Source: an uncultured Porphyromonas sp.
GTDB lineage: Bacteria > Bacteroidota > Bacteroidia > Bacteroidales > Porphyromonadaceae
Length of the DNA: 28,387 bases
Assembly (NCBI RefSeq): GCF_915070105.1
Contig: NZ_CAJZFJ010000026.1
Coordinates: forward strand, 1-28,387
Direction of reading: 5' to 3'
Shown: piece by piece, positions 1 through 8,530 of the stretch
Layout of the letters: each line of letters opens with the position of its first letter
How positions within the stretch are numbered: the first letter of the stretch is position 1
Translations under genes and position numbers: made by a program
The notes under the pieces: model-generated
Told to the model about the DNA's origin: nothing
The model's input: the letters and a program-made list of their open reading frames with translations, nothing else
Databases searched by the model: none

Positions 1-200
1 ATACCCACGTGTACACTACTGTATACACGCGTGTACACAAGTGCGCTCTAAGTATCTCCTCTCTAGGGCTCACTTGTAGGTCTATTCCTTCGGGATAATG
101 CCTAGGATCTCTAGTGATGGGCTAAGGCTCCCTGGGACATGAAATGATACCCCCGAAGATCCAAAGGCAGGAGTGTACGAGCGAGATCATGCATCGGCCC
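1..200 (-). repeat. Repeat element copy 1, inverted, cut by window edge
   Basis: Read on the minus strand, this stretch aligns almost without gaps to 24261-24461, with roughly twenty differences by eye over about 200 bp. It ends in the same tandem palindromes: one full 22-bp unit at 19-40 (core GTATACACGCGTGTAC) and most of a second at 1-18. The rest of the element, including any hairpin, would lie left of the window. The opposite orientation to copy 3 and the sharp loss of similarity beyond about position 200 suggest a dispersed element, not a locus duplication. I see no transposase. Confidence 0.8.
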
Positions 201-414
201 TACCACATTCCCACTGCGCACCCTATATACACTTGTTCTCACTCTGTGTATTACCTCCCATACACACCATACGATTGCTTATATACTCACATCCTCGCAG
301 ATATTGTACCTCGCCTTCGCACGAAACTAGTCCTTCATGTACGCATTCGCACACCTCGACATGCCCTACCCCATCCTAGTCGATGGCTCACTTCTCATAT
401 AGGGGTAATATAAA
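201..414. other. Intergenic stretch, no gene recognised
   Basis: This stretch lies between repeat copy 1 and the terminator of the leftmost operon. A plus-strand open frame (144-413) crosses it, but half of it lies inside the repeat, its composition is low-complexity (Pro, His, Tyr, Ser) and it resembles nothing I know. I regard it as chance. Positions 453-546, between the terminator and the FHA gene, are also empty. Confidence 0.5.
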
Positions 415-452
415 TAGGACAGCCAGCCCATACTTGTGGGCTGGCTGTCCTA
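415..452 (-). terminator. Terminator after the FHA gene
   Basis: A perfect 16-bp inverted repeat (arms 415-430 and 437-452) flanks a 6-nt loop. Read on the minus strand it is followed by an AT-rich run, TATTTATATT. It lies about 95 nt past the stop of the FHA gene and is the obvious end of the five-gene operon at 547-5862. It could also block read-through from the left. Confidence 0.8.
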
Positions 453-546
453 TCTATATAAGTTCCTTCTAGGGGAAGTCGGGAGGAATGATTCCCTACC
501 CTACACTAAGACCTACGCTATGAACGAATGTGAAGTAAAGGAAGAG

Positions 547-1098
547 CTACTCGATAGCTAGATCTTCGCTCAGTGGCTGATCACTGAAGATGATGCTTGT
601 CGCCCCTAGGGTGATCACATCACCAGGCTCTAAGTAGCACCATTCTCGTGGCTCTAGGATACGCCCCCCGACGAAGGTACCCACATGGCTGTCATCATCA
701 GAGAGCGCGAAGCGCAGACGCCCCGTCTTCCCCTCGGTGACTCGGATGCAGGCATGGTGTCTGTCCATACTGGGGTCAGCCGTGATAATGGGTATATCTG
801 TCTTGGTATCCCTATTGCGCCGACCGATATGATTGTCTCCGAGGAAGAGCGAGAAGAGCTGCTTATAGCCAAAGACATTCTCTAGGACGATGAGATGTCC
901 CACAGAGGGTCTATCTGAGGGAAGCTGCTTGGCCTCTCTCGCCTGTCCCTGAGGTAGGCGAAGGCGAAGGTTGAGCTGGTGTGCACACTGAGGACAGACG
1001 AGCGAGATACGCTCCTCCCCCTGAGCCACGAGCTTAGAGAGGTGCTCACGACTTAGGGGGATAGCTGTATCACACTTGGGGCAGAAGATCTTCTTCAT
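547..1098 (-). CDS. Zinc-ribbon plus FHA domain protein
   Basis: This 183-aa cytoplasmic protein has no signal peptide or membrane segment. Residues 6-38 hold two CPxC knuckles (Cys6, Cys9, Cys35, Cys38), a probable zinc ribbon. Residues 65-172 form a forkhead-associated domain, with Gly92-Arg93 of the GR motif, Ser110, Arg113/His114 of the SxxxH-like loop, and SHVGT near 137-141 where the family usually has N-G-T. FHA domains bind phosphothreonine peptides, so a signalling or scaffold role is inferred; no cognate Ser/Thr kinase is in the window. It is the last gene of the operon, 11 nt after the S41 protease, so the two are almost certainly co-transcribed. The Asn to Ser change may alter ligand binding. 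Confidence 0.85.
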   Translation of the reverse strand: MKKIFCPKCDTAIPLSREHLSKLVAQGEERISLVCPQCAHQLNLRLRLPQGQAREAKQLPSDRPSVGHLIVLENVFGYKQLFSLFLGDNHIGRRNRDTKTDIPIITADPSMDRHHACIRVTEGKTGRLRFALSDDDSHVGTFVGGRILEPREWCYLEPGDVITLGATSIIFSDQPLSEDLAIE

Positions 1099-1109
1099 CT
1101 ACACTAGGG

Positions 1110-2825
1110 CTACTGCTGTGCGGGCTTCGTAGCCGTATCAGCAGACTTCTTGGGGGTGAGGAGGGTGCGATAGCGTGCAGTATCCTCCAGCAGAGCACGA
1201 GCTGCCTCTACGATCTTGTCCTCTCGTACACTACGCTCTAGGGAACCCCTATTGTAGTAGTAACGGGTGAGGATCGCCGTCGTCAGATACTGCTCGATCT
1301 GGGGGCGATGGAACTGGAGGTCGTGCTTGAGGTCAGGTACGAGGATGGCCTTCAGACGCTCAAACTCCTCCTTGCCCCTGCTGTAATATCCCTCAAACTT
1401 AGCCACCTCCTCGAGCTTGGCTAGCTCCTTACTGCTCTGGCGGTCGTAGTCGAACTTCTTATCAACCATCCACTGCGAGAAGCTCGCATAGTCCGCATCC
1501 GTCAGGTGGAACTCCCGAGGAGAAGCGATCGACTTGTGCGTGCGGACGAAGTCAGTGATCCAGTCGAAGGTGTGGTGGTTGTAGCGTAGATAGAGCAGCA
1601 TCGTAGGTACCGAATCCTGCTTGATCGCTACATCAGGGAGGATACCTCCTGCATCTCGCACCTCACGACCTGCCCGGGTATGGAAGATATGGGTGAGGCT
1701 ATCGGGGAGGCTGGTGGCACCCTTGCCCTCACGCAGAGACTGATAGTCGATACGCTGTATGCAGCGTCCACTAGGGATGTAGTACTTGGCAGTGGTGAGC
1801 TTGAGCGTACCATCGTAGGGCAGGGACATTGTGGTCTGTACGAGCCCCTTGCCGTAGCTCTTTACACCGAGGACGACGGCTCTATCCATATCCTGTAGTG
1901 CCCCACTGACGATCTCGGAGGCAGAGGCGGACTGGGCGTTAATCAGCACCACTAGGGGGATCTCAGTGTCGAGGGGTCTATCAGTCGTGCGATAGACGGT
2001 ATTCCTACCACGACCCTCTCGCTCCTTGGTCGTTACGACGACCTCACCTGCAGGGACGAAGAAGTTCACGATCTTGATCGCCTCATCGATGAGTCCACCT
2101 CCATTGTCCCTGAGGTCAAGGATCAGGCTCTTGATATGCTCCTTCTCCTTGAGCTGGAGGAAGGCCTTCTTGACCTCTGAGGCAGCGGTGTTGGGGAAGC
2201 TCGAGAGGGAGATATAGCCACAGTCCTTGCCGAGGACACCGTAGTAGGGGACGGGATTGACCTGGATCTTCTGTCTGCGGAACTCGATCAGCCGAGGCTT
2301 AGCTTCCCCTGGACGCTGGATGAGGATGCTGATCTTGCTGCCTGGTGTACCCTTGAGAGCGGCGCTGACATCCTCGGAGGTAGAGCGGCGGTAGTTCTTG
2401 CCATCAATCTCTAGGATCACATCACCTGCCCGAAGACCAGCTAGAGCGGCAGGCATGCCCTCCATAGGATCGTTGATGACGACGGTGCTATCGGGACGCT
2501 GTGAGATGACCGACCCGATACCGGCATACTCACCCGTGGTCATGATCTTGAGCTTGTCGTTGTCCTCAGACGAGTAATACTCGGTATAGGGATCTAGGCT
2601 CTCAAGCATGCTGGTCAGCCCGATGCGGCTGAGACGCTTGAGGTCCACCGAGTCTACGAAGTGACGCTCCAGCAGAGCCATAGAGGTGCCGAGCACGTCG
2701 AGAGCCTGCATATAGCTGTACTTATTCTTGTCCGCTCGCCTCTGTGTCTCCTTCTGCTGTGCCATAGCGGGGACAGCGGAGAGGAGCCCGAGGGCAAGGC
2801 TCAGAGCCTTTAGCCAATATCTCAT
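1110..2825 (-). CDS. S41 family C-terminal processing peptidase
   Basis: This 571-aa exported serine protease of the CtpA/Prc family cleaves proteins near their C termini in the periplasm. Residues 1-22 form a Sec signal peptide ending AMA-QQ. A PDZ domain spans about 98-185 and contains the peptide-binding loop YAGIGSVI and the AGLRAGDVILEIDG stretch. The S41 core follows, with the LDLRDNGGG strand at 236-244, the nucleophile motif NAQSASASE at 296-304 and the general-base lysine in SYGKG at 323-327. The substrate-strand signature TAKYYIPSGR also follows. The C-terminal extension of about 170 residues, rich in charged helices, is usual for Bacteroidota members. It lies 52 nt after the YggS gene and 11 nt before the FHA gene. 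Confidence 0.95.
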   Translation of the reverse strand: MRYWLKALSLALGLLSAVPAMAQQKETQRRADKNKYSYMQALDVLGTSMALLERHFVDSVDLKRLSRIGLTSMLESLDPYTEYYSSEDNDKLKIMTTGEYAGIGSVISQRPDSTVVINDPMEGMPAALAGLRAGDVILEIDGKNYRRSTSEDVSAALKGTPGSKISILIQRPGEAKPRLIEFRRQKIQVNPVPYYGVLGKDCGYISLSSFPNTAASEVKKAFLQLKEKEHIKSLILDLRDNGGGLIDEAIKIVNFFVPAGEVVVTTKEREGRGRNTVYRTTDRPLDTEIPLVVLINAQSASASEIVSGALQDMDRAVVLGVKSYGKGLVQTTMSLPYDGTLKLTTAKYYIPSGRCIQRIDYQSLREGKGATSLPDSLTHIFHTRAGREVRDAGGILPDVAIKQDSVPTMLLYLRYNHHTFDWITDFVRTHKSIASPREFHLTDADYASFSQWMVDKKFDYDRQSSKELAKLEEVAKFEGYYSRGKEEFERLKAILVPDLKHDLQFHRPQIEQYLTTAILTRYYYNRGSLERSVREDKIVEAARALLEDTARYRTLLTPKKSADTATKPAQQ

Positions 2826-2877
2826 TGTATTATCTTGCTATTCTTATAATGTCCTGTCTAGTAAGGTGCTTCCCTGC

Positions 2878-3579
2878 CTAGAGACGCTCCCCGAAGATCG
2901 CGGAGCCAATACGTACGAGGGTCGATCCCTGCGAGAGAGCTATCTGGTAGTCCCCACTCATCCCCATAGAGAGCTCTGTGAAGCTCTCGGGCTGTAGGAG
3001 AAGGTCAGAGGAGCGTATGGCATCGAAGGTAGCACGCACCTCAGCGAATTCCCGCTCGACCTGCTGCTCATCAGCCACATTGCTCGCCATAGCCATCAGA
3101 CCACGGAGCTCTATACCTCGCCACTCCTCTGGTGCAGCATGTATCGCACCGAGTAGCTCTAGGAGCTCTGAGCGGGTGAAGCCACTCTTCGTCTCCTCCT
3201 GAGCCACATGGAGCTCTAGGAGGATGGGGATCGTACGTCCCACACGCTGAGCCTGCCGACATATCTCCCGTAGGAGACGTTCACTGGTCACGCTCTCGAT
3301 CATAGAGATGAAGGGAGCGATGTACTTCACCTTGTTGCTCTGTAGGGGACCGATGAAGTGCCAGACGATGTCGGGATAAGCCTCGTGGAGGCTCTCCCAC
3401 TTGCCTACCAGCTCCTGTACCCTACTCTCGCCGAAGAGACGCTGGCCAGCCTCATAGGCCTTGACGACATAGTCGGCTGGGTGGAACTTCGATACCGCCA
3501 CGAGCCTAGCCGAGCTGGGCAAGCCTGCTCGGATAGACTCTAGGCGAGAGGCGATCACCTCACTTGGCAGGGGCGACAT
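2878..3579 (-). CDS. YggS/PLPBP family pyridoxal phosphate homeostasis protein
   Basis: This 233-aa single-domain alanine-racemase-fold barrel matches the usual length of the family. Lys31 in LVAVSKFHP is the expected Schiff-base lysine for pyridoxal 5'-phosphate. FGESRVQE (about 69-76), WHFIGPLQSNK and the GLMAMA region are family hallmarks, and the C-terminal LSMGMSGDYQIAL with the following VRIGSAIFG bind the phosphate. Members have no known catalysis but balance PLP and amino-acid pools. The start lies 20 nt inside the end of the DUF4494 gene, so translation is probably coupled. The conserved N-terminal region begins right after this start, which supports it. Confidence 0.95.
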   Translation of the reverse strand: MSPLPSEVIASRLESIRAGLPSSARLVAVSKFHPADYVVKAYEAGQRLFGESRVQELVGKWESLHEAYPDIVWHFIGPLQSNKVKYIAPFISMIESVTSERLLREICRQAQRVGRTIPILLELHVAQEETKSGFTRSELLELLGAIHAAPEEWRGIELRGLMAMASNVADEQQVEREFAEVRATFDAIRSSDLLLQPESFTELSMGMSGDYQIALSQGSTLVRIGSAIFGERL

Positions 3580-4006
3580 ACTGATACACGTCTAGGATCT
3601 GCGTATCGGTGATCGAAGCAATCTCATAGGTCGCCATCTGGCTGTCGAGCTGTGCTGATAGCTCGGTGACGGCACTGGGGAGGCTATCCGACTTGACAAT
3701 CATCGTAGCCGAAGTCTTCTTCTCCGAACCACTCTTCTCGTCTATGGTGATGAAGTTCACCTTGGCTCGGTAATAGCGGTCTGCCTCGGGAGCTCCCTCT
3801 AGGAAGAGCTCGGCGATGCGAGCACGGCGGATATTGACGACCTCTAGTTCTCCCATTGATACGAGGGGGCTTACCTCCTCGATGATACGCTTCTCGGCTT
3901 CGGTGAAGCTCAGTGCGTCTACGAGGTAGCTCTCGGATACCTTTTTCATCCCCATGTTGTCAGCCTGTCGCTCATAGGAGACCTTACATTCAAACCAATA
4001 GTTCAT
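3560..4006 (-). CDS. DUF4494 domain-containing protein
   Basis: This 148-aa soluble protein has no signal peptide. The opening MNYWFECKVSYERQ and the following SESYLVDALSFTEAEKRI are typical of DUF4494, a family largely confined to Bacteroidota whose function is unknown. The predicted fold alternates strands and helices, and the middle contains FLEGAPEADRYYRAKVNFI. It sits between the acyl-CoA ligase (32 nt upstream) and the YggS gene (20-nt overlap), an arrangement implying one transcript. The context does not show a role. I recognise the family but cannot assign a reaction. Confidence 0.85.
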   Translation of the reverse strand: MNYWFECKVSYERQADNMGMKKVSESYLVDALSFTEAEKRIIEEVSPLVSMGELEVVNIRRARIAELFLEGAPEADRYYRAKVNFITIDEKSGSEKKTSATMIVKSDSLPSAVTELSAQLDSQMATYEIASITDTQILDVYQYVAPAK

Positions 4007-4038
4007 CTCTGTGTTGTATTCTCTGTTTATTTACTTAG

Positions 4039-5862
4039 TTACTCTTCGTACATCCCTGCGATCTCGGCCGCATAGTGTTCATTGACGACCTTACGACGGA
4101 TCTTGAGGGTGGTGGTTAGCTCGCCCTTCTCGATGGAGAACGGCTCGGTGAGCAAGACAAATCTCTTGACCTTCTCATACTGCGCTACCCCACTGAGCGC
4201 CTGCTCGATGTGGGTCGTCATCAGGCGGTGTACCTCGTGGGTCTGCGCGAGCTCGGCTTCGCTAAGCTCGGCATTGACTCCTCGGTGCTTGGCCTCGCGG
4301 CGCACAGCATCCCAGTTGGGGTAGATCAGGGCGCTGACGAACTTGTAGCCATCCCCGATGATCGCCACCTGCTCGATGATCGGATCTACCGTGAGCAGCC
4401 CCTCCAGCATCTGTGGGGCGATATACTTCCCGTTCGCCGTCTTGAAGAGGTCCTTGATACGCTCCGTGAAGTAGAGGACACCGTTCTCCATCCGTCCAGC
4501 GTCTCCCGTACGGAAGTAGCCATCGGAGGTGAAGGCCTCTTCGTTGGCCTGAGGATTATTGTAGTATCCAGTGGTGACAGTAGGCCCCTTGAGCTGGATC
4601 TCGCTGGTCTCGGGATCGATCCGCACACTCAGAGAGGGCATGATCGTTCCGATAGACTGTAGGTCGAAGCCTACGAGTGGACACGAGCTGACCGTGGCAG
4701 TGGTTTCGGAGAGCCCGTAGCCGACGACCATGGGGACATTGATCGAGCGTAGGAAGCGGTAAATCTCTGGTGAGATAGCAGCCCCTGCTGTCGGGAAGAA
4801 GCGACCACGCTGTAGCCCGACTGCCTTCTTGACCTTAGCAAAGAGTGTATGGTCGTAGATCTTAAAGGCTAGGGAGAGCAGGAAGGGTGCACGCTTCCCC
4901 TCATTGATGTACTCAAAGAAGTAGCGATCACCCACACGGATCGCATGGCGCATGATACCACGGACGGGGGCTGGAGCTTGGTTGATCTTCTCCTGTACAC
5001 CTATATAGACCTTCTCCCAGAAGCGAGGTACATTGCTCATCATCGTGGGGCGTACCATGGGCAGGGCGTCGAGGATCTTCTTCGGGTCACGTAGGATCGC
5101 TATGGAACATCCCATGCTGAGGCAGAGGTACGTCCATGCCTTCTCAAAGATATGGTTGAGGGGCAGGAAGCACATCGAGATATCCCGAGGAGTGATGAAG
5201 GGGTACTTCAGCTGGTGGGCATAGACCTGCTCGATGAAGTTGCTGTGGTGGAGCATCACACCCTTGCTCTGCCCCGAGGTACCCGAGGTGTAGATGATGA
5301 TGGCTAGGTCAGTGGCTAGGGCTTGGCTAGCAGTGACATTGGCCTTGTTCTCATAGGTCACGGAGTCCCCACGACGGATGAACTCATCGTAGTACATCGA
5401 GGTCGTATCCCCCTCGGCCAAGACGACCTCGGAGTCGATGATGATGAGCCGACGAAGGCACTGGCTACGCTGCTGGACTTCGTAGGCATTGTTGTACTGG
5501 AACTGCCCCCCGACGAACATCGTCTCGACCCCTGCATCCTCCACTGAGAAGGCTACTTGGTCAGGCGTATTCGTAGCATAGAGGGGGACAGAGACCCCAC
5601 GCATCATGAAGATACCCAGCTCGGTGCAGAGCCCCTGCACCGTATTGGGCGAATAGATACCGATACGATCACCGACCTTGATCTGTAGATAAGCCAATCC
5701 CTTGGCAGCGGCAAGGCAACGGTCGGCGACCTGCTCACCGTTGAGCTTCACCCACTTCTCACTCTTGCGGCTGTAGTAGCGGAGCAAGGGCTTATTGGGG
5801 TAGCGTGTACGGAACTGGTGCGGATACTCCGCTAGGTGGTACTTGGGATATGGGGGTGTCAT
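4039..5862 (-). CDS. Long-chain fatty acid-CoA ligase (AMP-forming)
   Basis: This 607-aa member of the ANL adenylating superfamily activates a fatty acid with ATP and transfers it to CoA. The P-loop-like motif YTSGTSGQSKG is at 191-201, FLPLNHIFEK at about 232-241, and the adenylate-binding GYGLSETTA at 381-389. RTGD lies at 451-454, and the hinge with the C-terminal lid is at KDLFKTANGKYIAP (about 470-483). This matches the FAA1-type long-chain synthetases of Bacteroidota at full length. There is no signal peptide, so it is cytoplasmic or membrane-associated. It is the first gene of the five-gene operon, with a TATCTTTG box about 70 nt upstream. Chain-length preference cannot be read from sequence. 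Confidence 0.95.
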   Translation of the reverse strand: MTPPYPKYHLAEYPHQFRTRYPNKPLLRYYSRKSEKWVKLNGEQVADRCLAAAKGLAYLQIKVGDRIGIYSPNTVQGLCTELGIFMMRGVSVPLYATNTPDQVAFSVEDAGVETMFVGGQFQYNNAYEVQQRSQCLRRLIIIDSEVVLAEGDTTSMYYDEFIRRGDSVTYENKANVTASQALATDLAIIIYTSGTSGQSKGVMLHHSNFIEQVYAHQLKYPFITPRDISMCFLPLNHIFEKAWTYLCLSMGCSIAILRDPKKILDALPMVRPTMMSNVPRFWEKVYIGVQEKINQAPAPVRGIMRHAIRVGDRYFFEYINEGKRAPFLLSLAFKIYDHTLFAKVKKAVGLQRGRFFPTAGAAISPEIYRFLRSINVPMVVGYGLSETTATVSSCPLVGFDLQSIGTIMPSLSVRIDPETSEIQLKGPTVTTGYYNNPQANEEAFTSDGYFRTGDAGRMENGVLYFTERIKDLFKTANGKYIAPQMLEGLLTVDPIIEQVAIIGDGYKFVSALIYPNWDAVRREAKHRGVNAELSEAELAQTHEVHRLMTTHIEQALSGVAQYEKVKRFVLLTEPFSIEKGELTTTLKIRRKVVNEHYAAEIAGMYEE

Positions 5863-5931
5863 TGATTGCTGTTATTATATGTATCGTCGGGACACATCAG
5901 GGGCGAAGCCCCCTCTGCTTCCTTCGACCTA

Positions 5932-5939
5932 CAAAGATA
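5932..5939 (-). promoter_or_regulatory. Probable -7 box for the acyl-CoA ligase operon
   Basis: On the minus strand this reads TATCTTTG, a full match to the Bacteroidota -7 consensus TAnnTTTG, about 70 nt before the ligase start. No TTTG is found 19-21 nt upstream, so only half of the bipartite signal is present. Confidence 0.5.
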
Positions 5940-6327
5940 GCCTAAATAGAGGAGCTACAGCCGTAGTCCTGCCAAAGCCCCAGAGCAGACGCATGATCTC
6001 TTATAGCATTCTCTCCTCCTAGGCTCCTCGGTGCAGGACTTCATACCCTAGGCTATCCTAGCCATATCTCTGGAATGCCTAGCCTTAGCCCCCCTAGAAA
6101 CGTATCTATGAGAGCCCTACCGTAGACATACTTTAGAGCCAGGTGCGATACACGTATGCACCCTCTTCGCCCCTAGGTAGCGAGGTAGTAGGTCTACGCT
6201 CGGCAAACCAACACCTAGGGTACAGAAGCCTCTATCTTGAGTGTATGCTCCTCGTCCCAATAGCCCTTAGCCTCTGGTGACTTCAAGCTCCAGCCCTAGC
6301 CCGATCCTCCCACAGAGCCCGAGAGCT
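5940..6327. other. Intergenic stretch, no gene recognised
   Basis: About 390 bases separate the end of the reductase gene from the operon promoter. Neither strand has a credible ORF. No strong T-tailed terminator for the reductase gene stands out, and similarity to the repeat elements is absent. Confidence 0.5.
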
Positions 6328-6975
6328 CTAGCTCCGAGACTCCTCACGAAGCTCCGCACCCTCTACGATGAAGAGTCCAGAGGAGGAGCTTAGGGCAAAG
6401 TCAATCATCCGCTCTGCTACCCGAGCGGTCTCTATCGGTGCTTGGCTACGAAGGAGCCCAAGGCGATTAGCTAGGCGGATGATCCGACCTGCCCACACCT
6501 CCAGAGACCGATCCGATCCCCGACGCAGAAGTAGAGGGGGACGGACAATGATCAAGCGATCGAACCCCAGCTCTCTAACCTCGTCCTCCAGCTCCCCCTT
6601 CATCCTCAGATAGAAGGTAGAGGAGCGGGACGAAGCCCCCACTGCTGACACTAAGACCAGTGTCGAGACTCCAGCCTCACGGGCTGTGTGTGCAAATCGG
6701 GCCTGGTAGTCGTGATCTACGACATACTGCGCCTCCTTGCTCCCTGCGGCCTGCCGTGTCGTACCTAGGCAACTGAAGGCTACATCCCCCTTCACCTCCT
6801 CTGCCCAACTCTCTGGCTGGGCAAAGTCCACGATATAGGTACGTAGCTTGGGATGCTCCAGCCCCATAGCTCGGCGCACGAAGACACGCACCTCTGTGAA
6901 GGCTGGGTTATCGAGGAGCTGTGCCACGAGGTCTCGCCCCACAGCCCCCGTTGCTCCGATGACTAATGCTCTCAT
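6328..6975 (-). CDS. NAD(P)-binding Rossmann-fold oxidoreductase (atypical SDR)
   Basis: This 215-aa protein opens directly with the dinucleotide-binding glycine motif GATGAVGRD (residues 7-15), then VFVRRA after the second strand and SCLGTT at the fourth. STFYLRMKGELE holds the Tyr-x-x-x-Lys pair of extended/atypical short-chain dehydrogenases. It resembles the NAD(P)H-binding, HTATIP2/TIP30-like group; the substrate is unknown. The frame is open for 30 codons upstream, but those residues are not conserved-looking, and GGAGAAAGAGA sits just before the ATG at 6975, so I chose that start. It lies 101 nt downstream of a small two-helix ORF and may share its promoter. Confidence 0.85.
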   Translation of the reverse strand: MRALVIGATGAVGRDLVAQLLDNPAFTEVRVFVRRAMGLEHPKLRTYIVDFAQPESWAEEVKGDVAFSCLGTTRQAAGSKEAQYVVDHDYQARFAHTAREAGVSTLVLVSAVGASSRSSTFYLRMKGELEDEVRELGFDRLIIVRPPLLLRRGSDRSLEVWAGRIIRLANRLGLLRSQAPIETARVAERMIDFALSSSSGLFIVEGAELREESRS

Positions 6976-7076
6976 ATTCTCTTTCTCCTTAGTATATATG
7001 GTGGTGGAGTGCTCCGCCGAGGAGCTGGGCCGTGCCCGATTTTGTATATGCAGTGGGATCAGCACACAGGATACTG

Positions 7077-7241
7077 CTACATCTGTATATAGCGGTTGCC
7101 TTTATTGATCCACACTGCGAATATCAAGATGCTGGAAAGCAGTAAGCTCCTCATGACAAAGTGCTCAAAGTCCCCAGCCGCAAAGTCTATAATCCCCATG
7201 GTGACGAATGAGAATATCACCAAGTATACCTCCTGTCTCAT
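7077..7241 (-). CDS. Small two-helix membrane protein (54 aa), hypothetical
   Basis: A 54-codon frame encodes two hydrophobic stretches, VYLVIFSFVTMGIIDFA (about 5-21) and SLLLSSILIFAVWI (about 32-45). They are joined by an acidic loop, and the tail is polar (NKGNRYIQM). This pattern is unlikely by chance in a 50% GC region. An alternative GTG start at 7220 has a near-ideal AGGAGG eight bases upstream and would give 47 residues. A TATCTTTG box at 7358-7365 could serve it and the reductase gene after it. I do not recognise a named family, so the function is unknown. Confidence 0.5.
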   Translation of the reverse strand: MRQEVYLVIFSFVTMGIIDFAAGDFEHFVMRSLLLSSILIFAVWINKGNRYIQM

Positions 7242-7357
7242 AATCAATTATCCATATTGCCCATGCAAAGCCCCCATCATCACACCACTGTTCTGACAAA
7301 GGCTCTCCTAGGCATCCTACGACACCAGTCCTAATAGCCATCAAGTGCGTCTAGCGA

Positions 7358-7365
7358 CAAAGATA
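7358..7365 (-). promoter_or_regulatory. Possible -7 box for the small ORF and reductase
   Basis: The minus strand reads TATCTTTG, a full match to TAnnTTTG, about 115 nt before the small ORF. The -33 TTTG is not evident, so this is a single-box prediction. Confidence 0.4.
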
Positions 7366-7666
7366 GGGAATAAGCCTCGAGCACCCCAGAGGGTGCCTAC
7401 TCATCGAAGGTCTGCACTTGATACAAACGTATATCTGATAGATCGTACGTATATCCTCCCTCCTTCACACCGACAAAAGCTCCCCATCCTATCACGGCTG
7501 GTGTATGATCTCTTTGGGTAATCTCTACTCATTCCCTCACCGAGCATATTATTTCATCACGAAGAGGGAGTCTCCTCCGCATCCTCTATATCCATGGGGT
7601 GACTCAAGCATTTACCCCGAGAAAGGTGCAGACGAGAGACATTCAGAGGACATACTGAGAGCGAGG

Positions 7667-7732
7667 TTGTGTACACGTGTGTACACAATAGTATACCCAC
7701 GTGTATACCATTGTATACACGTGGGTATACTT
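7667..7732 (+). repeat. Three tandem 22-bp palindromic units, copy 2
   Basis: Units run at 7667-7688, 7689-7710 and 7711-7732 with no spacer. Each is a near-palindrome centred on CACGTG/GTGTAC-type sequence, for example GTACACGTGTGTAC and GTATACCCACGTGTATAC. The middle unit is the mirror of its neighbours. Confidence 0.8.
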
Positions 7733-8135
7733 TTCCCTCCCAGGTAGTAGGTATACACCGAGGGTATCCAGAGCTAGGACACAGATACTTCTACCTCGGT
7801 CTAGGCTCATCGACCACTCTACCCTCCCGACCACTCTACCCTCTTACCCTCTCCGTAGTCTCATGAGTCGGTCCTGCTCATCCTATACCCACAAAAGCCC
7901 TCTCCCCGTCCACCTCCACCTTTAGGGGGAAATTACCTTCACAGCCCCTAAGGACTAATACCCTCCTCCCCCCTATCGACTCTCACACCTAGCTACTACG
8001 ACAGGGTAAGGACTACAACAAGACACGGGGTAGTGTGGGCAAAAGGAGCGAAAATCTCCGCTCCTAACTCGCTCTGTATCGCACATCTCGGGAGGGCACC
8101 AGAGGACATACCGAGAGCGCAGGATAGGACATATA

Positions 8136-8178
8136 ATGTTCGCCCCCATCACCTATGTAAGGTGACGAGGGCGAACAT
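8136..8178 (+). repeat. Conserved 43-nt hairpin, copy 2
   Basis: Arms of 19 nt (8136-8154 and 8160-8178) pair at 17 of 19 positions around the loop ATGTA. Compared with copy 3, one pair has changed on both sides (C-G here, T-A there), so the pairing itself appears to be preserved. TATAAT overlaps the left foot. There is no T tract after it, so it is not an ordinary terminator. Confidence 0.75.
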
Positions 8179-8482
8179 ACCGAGTCCTCTATCGGGGACA
8201 TTACTAGGTCTCGTGGGGGCTCTCGGAAAGGCTTTCCTGACTCACTCTATTAAGGTCATGTGACGAAAGTGTTCAGACCTGTATCATAGAGACTTAAATG
8301 AGTGGTAAAATGGTGGTATGCTCCTAAGACCTAAGAGACTTAGCGGAGCGAAGCAACGACGGTATGCCCCTCGTCCTTCGGAGACTTACTGTAGCTGAGG
8401 CAAGCCCTACAGCGGGAGCCTCAGCCCAAGGCACAGCAGAGCCTAGGGAGGCACTATCGGAGCAGATGAGGAGCGGGCAAGA

Positions 8483-8501
8483 GGGAGGGGACTACCCTCC
8501 C
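8483..8501 (-). terminator. Possible terminator after lipoprotein A
   Basis: GGGAGGG and CCCTCCC pair across a 5-nt loop about 30 nt past the stop of gene A. The tail is not T-rich on the minus strand, so assignment rests on the hairpin and its position. Confidence 0.4.
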
Positions 8502-8530
8502 CCTGCCTGCTCCAGCACCCACAGATGGAG

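Larger units (their letters stand above)
7644..8228 (+). repeat. Repeat element copy 2
   Basis: It has the same order of parts as copy 3: a box CAGAGGACATACTGAGAGCG (7644-7663), three tandem palindromes (7667-7732), a trailer starting CCCTCCCAGGTAGTAGG, and a hairpin (8136-8178) followed by ACCGAGTCCT. The box recurs with one change at 8100-8119, just before the hairpin, 456 bp after the first. Similarity to copy 3 is clear in the box, array, trailer and hairpin but weak between them, so this copy is the most diverged. There is no ORF for a mobilising enzyme. Confidence 0.7.
7366..8530. other. Gene-free stretch containing repeat copy 2
   Basis: No convincing coding region lies in these 1.16 kb. 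Positions 7644-8228 are repeat element copy 2. Positions 7366-7643 and 8229-8482 look featureless, with only short proline- and serine-rich chance frames. A hairpin at 8483-8501 probably ends lipoprotein gene A. Confidence 0.55.

Noticed and set aside
144..413. Plus-strand ORF of 89 codons near the left edge
   Set aside because: It starts inside repeat copy 1, has low-complexity composition and matches nothing I know.
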